Assembly (NCBI RefSeq): GCF_001628715.1
Contig: NZ_CP011121.1
Span: 1 to 64,000, forward strand
Direction of reading: 5' to 3'
DNA from: Acetobacter oryzifermentans
GTDB lineage: Bacteria; Pseudomonadota; Alphaproteobacteria; Acetobacterales; Acetobacteraceae
DNA: 64,000 bases
Shown here: positions 59,609-64,000 of the stretch, in pieces
Layout: each line of letters begins with the position of its first letter
Position numbering within the stretch: the stretch's first letter is position 1
Program-made: the position numbers and the translations under genes
The notes under the pieces: generated by a model
The model's database searches: none
Seen by the model: only the letters and a program-made list of their open reading frames with translations
What the model was told of the DNA's origin: nothing

Positions 59609-62600
59609 ATGTCCATGTCTGCCTCGCAACTCAATCTGTTCGATACTACAGTGCTGTCAGGTGAACTTGCAGCCCTCTGGTCTCTAGACGATGACCAGCC
59701 CATTCCCGAAGTCTGCATCCCCTCCCCTCACCCTTTCCGTATTCCACAGCGGGATTTTCGTCTAAATGGCGTACGTGGTCTGGCTCAAGGCTGGAAAGCG
59801 CGTGCAGAAGCAAATATCGCAGCGATCGCCCTGCTCGCGACACTTGAATGCGAGGATCGAAACGCCACTGAGGCAGAGCAGGACGTGCTTGCTCGTTTTA
59901 CAGGTTTTGGTGCGGGTGAACTTGCCAACAACCTCTTCCCGCCGACAGGCAAAGAAGTGCGCAAGGGATGGGAAAGTCTTGCGTCAGAACTTGAACAGCT
60001 TACGACGGAGACTGAAAGGGCTGGCCTGCGGCGCGCCACGCAATATGCCCACTACACCCCGGAACTGATTGTTCACTCGCTGTGGGATATGGCTCAGCGT
60101 ATGGGCTTTCGTGGCGGTTCGGTGCTTGAACCGGGTTGCGGAACCGGGGTCTTTATAGCCGCACGACCTGAAAAACTGGAAGGCAAGATAGCCTTCACAG
60201 GTATTGAAAATGACCCAATCTCTGCCCGCATAGCGCGCAAACTCTATCCAAACCAATGGATCCGCAGTGAGGATTTCACCCGAGCCCAGCTCCCACGGGG
60301 CTATGATCTGGCGATTGGTAACCCACCCTTTAGCAATCGCACGGTGCACGGTCGTGATGGGTTAGAGAAGCAGGGTCTCAGTCTTCATGACTTCTTCATT
60401 GCCCGCTCAATTGATGCTTTACGACCAGGGGGTATCGCCCTGTTCGTGACCTCCCGATACACGCTGGACAAAACGGATCCTAAGGCACGACGGATTATGG
60501 GCGAGAGCGCAGACCTGCTTGGCGCTGTGCGTTTACCTGAAGGCGCAATGCGTGACGATGCCGGGACAGATGTGGTGGTCGATATCCTGGCATTCCGCAA
60601 ACGAGAAATGGGGGAAGAGCCGTCAAACGAGAGCTGGGTTGAAACTGCAGACATCCCAGACTCAGATGAGGGGAATGGTCCGCTCGTCATAAACCGGTAT
60701 TTCCATGACCATCCCGAACAGGTGCTCGGCAGTCATATCTGGACGACAACGCAGTTTGGTCCCGATTACACATGCTCTGCCACCGCCGGCGCAGAACTAG
60801 ACCTTCTTCTTCCGCAAGCCCTGAGCCGGATCGCGCCCAACGTTCATTTCCTGCAGCCGTTAGAGGCGCGTATTGCCAGACCAGCAGGTGAGGGCGTTAC
60901 GGTTGGAACCGCGGCAAGTGGGGCGGACCTCAAGGAAGGAAGCTACTTTGTTGATCGGGGTGTGCTGCACCAGATTAGCGAGGGGCAGGCCCAGATCGTC
61001 CCGATCCGCAAGGCAGGCCAGGCAGAAGGAATTTTTGCCAAGCATGCTCGGATCATTCGTGCGCTGGTGCCCATCCGTGATGCCGCACGAAGTGTGTTGC
61101 GGGCGCAGATGCAGAACCTGCCTTACGGGTCGCAGCAGCGCACTCTGAAAACGGCGTACCAGAGTTTCGTGCGTGAATTTGGCCCCATCAATCATACCCG
61201 CACCACGCTGCGCGAGAACCCTGAAACTGGGAAAACACGCGAAACCCAGCGGCGTCCGAACCTGCAGCCCTTTCTGGATGATCCTGACGTCTGGCTGGTG
61301 GCTTCGATTGAGGAGTATGACGAGCGCACGGATACGGGTCGCATGGGGCCGATATTTTCAGAGCGTGTCATTCATGCACCGACAGAGCCTGAAATACACG
61401 GAGCCCATGACGCGCTGGCTGTGTCCCTGCATGAAACGGGTCGTGTGGATCTGCCTCTCATTGCCGAACTGCTGGGACGGAGTGAAGCCGATACGTTGGC
61501 TGAACTGGGTGAGAGCATTTACCTCGATCCGGAATGCAGCGCGCAGGGCAGGGACGTCTGGGTCACGTCTGATGAGATGCTCTCAGGTGCGGTGCGCACC
61601 AAACTGGCGCTCGCACGCGAGGCCGCACATCATGATCAGCGGTATGCACGCAATGTCAGCGCCCTTGAAGGTGTGCAGCCTGCTGATCTGCGTCCCTCTG
61701 AAATTACAGCCCGTCTGGGAGCACCGTGGTTGCCCGTCACGGACATTCAGGACTTCGTACAAGAGGTCATGGGGATTGAAACAACCGTTCGTCATACCCC
61801 GGAAGTGGCATGCTGGAGTATCAATCGTGCGCCGTTTCTGTCTCGCGCTGAAGCAACATCCGTCTGGGGCACGGAACGACGCAATGCAGCGGAACTTCTG
61901 GAAGACGCGCTCTCTCAGTCCATTCCCAAGATCTGGGATCATTGGCGCGATGAGAATGGCAACGAACGACGCGAACTCAATACACAGGAAACGGAAGCCG
62001 CCAAGGAAAAACTGGCGGCTATCAAGAGCGCGTTCGAAAAGTGGGTGTGGCAGGATCCCGACCGGTCTGACCGTCTCGTAAAGCTCTATAACGAGACTTA
62101 CAACAATCTGGTGCCACGGGCCTTTGATGGCAGTCACCTGCGTATGCCTGGAGCGAGCAGCACGATTACCTTGCGTGCTCATCAGAAGCGCGTGGTGTGG
62201 CGGATTATTGCCTCAGGGCGCACCTACATGGCCCATGCTGTAGGGGCAGGAAAAACCTTTTCCATGGCGGCTGCCGTGATGGAGCAGAAACGCCTTGGAC
62301 TGATCAGTAAGGCCGTTATCGTGGTTCCCGGCCACTGCCTTGCACAGATGGCGCGTGAATTTCTCATGCTCTATCCCACGGCGAGAATTCTCGTGGCGGA
62401 CGAGACAAATTTCGTCAAAGCAAAACGTCAGCGTTTTATTGCCCGCGCAGCAACCGAAAACTGGGATGCGATCATCATAACCCATGACGCTTTCAAGTTT
62501 ATTCCAGTTGAGGCGGGGTTTGAACGGGAGATGATTGAAGACCAGATTGCGTCATATGAGGCCATTCTGTCTGGCCTGGATGGCGATGACCGCATCTCCC

Positions 62601-64000
62601 GCAAGCGCATTGAACGCATGAAAGAAGGGATGGAGTCAAAACTGGAAGGATTGGCCGCCCAGAAAGATGATCTCCTTCATATGGGCGAAATGGGCATTGA
62701 CCAGATCCTTGTCGATGAAGCCCAGCTCTTTCGGAAACTGTCCTACGCCACCAATCAGTCTGATCTGCGAGGTGTCGATCCCAATGGCTCTCAGCGTGCA
62801 TGGGATCTGTTCGTGAAAACCCGTTACCTCGCGAAGACGGATCCAACACGTCCGCTGATTATGGCTTCAGGTTCGCCGATTACGAATACGATTGCCGAAT
62901 TGTGGAATGTCGGGCGGTATATGGATCTGGATGCTCTTGTTGCGCGCAATCTGCATGAATTTGATGCGTGGGCCGCCAACTTTGGAGAAACACGCACCGA
63001 ACTGGAGCTTCAGCCCAACGGTCTCTACAAACCGGTCACACGCTTTACCGAATTCGTCAATGTGGCCGATCTGATGGCCATGTATCGTGACTTTGCGGAC
63101 GTCGTTCAGTCAGACGAGTTGGCACGATATGTCAAACTGCCCTCTGTTAAGGGCGGCAATAGACAGATTGTGGTGGCCGAAAGCACAGAAGACTTTCGGG
63201 CATTCCAGCAGACCCTTGCAGAACGGATGCGCGCGATTGAAGCCCGTTCAGGTCGTCCTCAGAAGGGGGACGACATCATTCTGAGTGTGATGAATGATGC
63301 CCGGCATGGCGCGATCGATCTGCGGTTTATCGCACCATGGGCGGATGATGACCCACATTCCAAGCTGAATGTGATGATCCGGAAGGTGTTTGAAATCTGG
63401 CAGGAAACATCTGCCAGTCGCTACACCAACCCCGAAACGGGCAGGGCCTATGATTTGCCGGGAGCGGTGCAGATGATCTTCTCCGATCTCGGCACGCAGG
63501 CCTCCCAGAGCAAGCGTGGGTTCTCGGCTTATAACTGGATCAGGTCAGAGCTGATCCGCATGGGGGTCCCGGCCGAGCAGATTGCCTTCATGCAGGATTA
63601 CGACAAGGCGGCAGCCAAGCTGCGTCTGTTTGGTGATCTCAATGCAGGCCGCAAGCGTATCCTGATCGGTTCAACAGCCACAATGGGAACAGGGGTCAAT
63701 GCCCAGCAGCGCCTGAAAGCCCTGCATCATCTCGACGTGCCCTGGCTTGTTGCCGATATCATGCAACGTGAAGGTCGGATTGTGCGTCAGGGCAACCAGC
63801 ACGATGAAGTGGAAATCTACGCTTACGCCCAGCAGGGATCTGTAGACGCCACCAACTGGCAGCTGCTTGAACGCAAGATGCGTTTTATCGGTCTTGCGAT
63901 GTCGGGAGATCGAACCATTCGCCGGATTGAGGATGTGGGCGGTGAAGGCAACCAGTTTGCAATGGCCAAGGCGCTGGCATCAGGTGACATGCGTCTGATA
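59609..64000 (+). CDS. Giant N6-adenine methyltransferase / SNF2-type helicase (partial)
   Basis: The frame from ATG 59609 is open for 1464 codons and leaves the window. An N6-adenine methylase domain contains LEPGCGTGVF (about residue 174) for SAM and the catalytic NPPF (about 238). A superfamily 2 helicase follows: Walker A VGAGKT (about 879), motif II DEAQ (about 1036) and motif VI QREGRIVRQG (about 1386). Large fused proteins of this kind are common on alphaproteobacterial plasmids; the P1 phage DarB antirestriction protein has a similar plan. A role in protecting or modifying plasmid DNA, or in conjugation, is plausible but not shown. Confidence 0.88.
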   Translation, partial: MSMSASQLNLFDTTVLSGELAALWSLDDDQPIPEVCIPSPHPFRIPQRDFRLNGVRGLAQGWKARAEANIAAIALLATLECEDRNATEAEQDVLARFTGFGAGELANNLFPPTGKEVRKGWESLASELEQLTTETERAGLRRATQYAHYTPELIVHSLWDMAQRMGFRGGSVLEPGCGTGVFIAARPEKLEGKIAFTGIENDPISARIARKLYPNQWIRSEDFTRAQLPRGYDLAIGNPPFSNRTVHGRDGLEKQGLSLHDFFIARSIDALRPGGIALFVTSRYTLDKTDPKARRIMGESADLLGAVRLPEGAMRDDAGTDVVVDILAFRKREMGEEPSNESWVETADIPDSDEGNGPLVINRYFHDHPEQVLGSHIWTTTQFGPDYTCSATAGAELDLLLPQALSRIAPNVHFLQPLEARIARPAGEGVTVGTAASGADLKEGSYFVDRGVLHQISEGQAQIVPIRKAGQAEGIFAKHARIIRALVPIRDAARSVLRAQMQNLPYGSQQRTLKTAYQSFVREFGPINHTRTTLRENPETGKTRETQRRPNLQPFLDDPDVWLVASIEEYDERTDTGRMGPIFSERVIHAPTEPEIHGAHDALAVSLHETGRVDLPLIAELLGRSEADTLAELGESIYLDPECSAQGRDVWVTSDEMLSGAVRTKLALAREAAHHDQRYARNVSALEGVQPADLRPSEITARLGAPWLPVTDIQDFVQEVMGIETTVRHTPEVACWSINRAPFLSRAEATSVWGTERRNAAELLEDALSQSIPKIWDHWRDENGNERRELNTQETEAAKEKLAAIKSAFEKWVWQDPDRSDRLVKLYNETYNNLVPRAFDGSHLRMPGASSTITLRAHQKRVVWRIIASGRTYMAHAVGAGKTFSMAAAVMEQKRLGLISKAVIVVPGHCLAQMAREFLMLYPTARILVADETNFVKAKRQRFIARAATENWDAIIITHDAFKFIPVEAGFEREMIEDQIASYEAILSGLDGDDRISRKRIERMKEGMESKLEGLAAQKDDLLHMGEMGIDQILVDEAQLFRKLSYATNQSDLRGVDPNGSQRAWDLFVKTRYLAKTDPTRPLIMASGSPITNTIAELWNVGRYMDLDALVARNLHEFDAWAANFGETRTELELQPNGLYKPVTRFTEFVNVADLMAMYRDFADVVQSDELARYVKLPSVKGGNRQIVVAESTEDFRAFQQTLAERMRAIEARSGRPQKGDDIILSVMNDARHGAIDLRFIAPWADDDPHSKLNVMIRKVFEIWQETSASRYTNPETGRAYDLPGAVQMIFSDLGTQASQSKRGFSAYNWIRSELIRMGVPAEQIAFMQDYDKAAAKLRLFGDLNAGRKRILIGSTATMGTGVNAQQRLKALHHLDVPWLVADIMQREGRIVRQGNQHDEVEIYAYAQQGSVDATNWQLLERKMRFIGLAMSGDRTIRRIEDVGGEGNQFAMAKALASGDMRLI

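Noticed and set aside
1..64000. tRNA or rRNA genes
   Set aside because: No cloverleaf or rRNA-like conserved segment was recognised; this was a visual search only.

Overview
The window looks like part of a large, repeatedly rearranged plasmid of an acetic acid bacterium (Acetobacteraceae, such as Acetobacter, Komagataeibacter or Gluconobacter). Four things support this: an iteron-controlled RepA origin with a ParA/ParB pair, an IS1380-type element (a family first described in Acetobacter), an alphaproteobacterial-type LexA box (GAAC-N7-GAAC), and a very high insertion-sequence load. The genus is inferred from gene content, not from a database search.

Layout. 1-1.8 kb: BRO-N, HU and WGR small DNA-binding genes. 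1.9-3.2 kb: an intact IS5-family element. 3.5-5.5 kb: a three-gene nucleotidyltransferase / HEPN / HTH operon of toxin-antitoxin type. 5.6-6.9 kb: an IS481 element abutting an IS1380 remnant. 7-15 kb: a nitric-oxide island (HPP membrane protein, broken Crp/Fnr gene, two DUF488 proteins, DUF2945, DUF1971, PAS, quinol NO reductase norB, flavohemoglobin hmp, divergent nsrR and a DinB-like gene). 15-18.3 kb: nested IS debris. 18.4-22.6 kb: a copper-uptake-like locus (TonB, His-rich DUF2946, OprC-like receptor). 22.7-27.2 kb: IS fragments around an AT-rich porin gene pair, ending in a second copy of the same IS3 element. 27.3-32.4 kb: MFS exporter, LysR regulator, secreted alpha/beta hydrolase and MocR regulator. 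32.7-41.3 kb: a complete Nit1C-type nitrilase cluster of eight conserved genes plus an acyl-CoA synthetase. 41.4-48.9 kb: SDR/LysR pair, an IS3 element, a subtilase fragment, RelBE, a HEPN-like protein, oleate hydratase and DUF1275. 49-53.5 kb: imuA with a perfect LexA box but cut off by an IS3 element, a truncated PsiE-like gene, and an intact IS1380. 53.5-64 kb: plasmid backbone with a tyrosine recombinase, iteron arrays around repA, parAB with tandem palindromes, and a giant methyltransferase-helicase that runs off the window.

Functionally, the cargo is stress and nutrient handling: NO detoxification, copper acquisition, nitrile/cyanide-type nitrogen metabolism, efflux, fatty-acid hydration and SOS mutagenesis, held by a plasmid backbone with toxin-antitoxin modules. 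Most junctions between modules coincide with an IS that lacks a target-site duplication, which suggests assembly by IS-mediated deletion and recombination.
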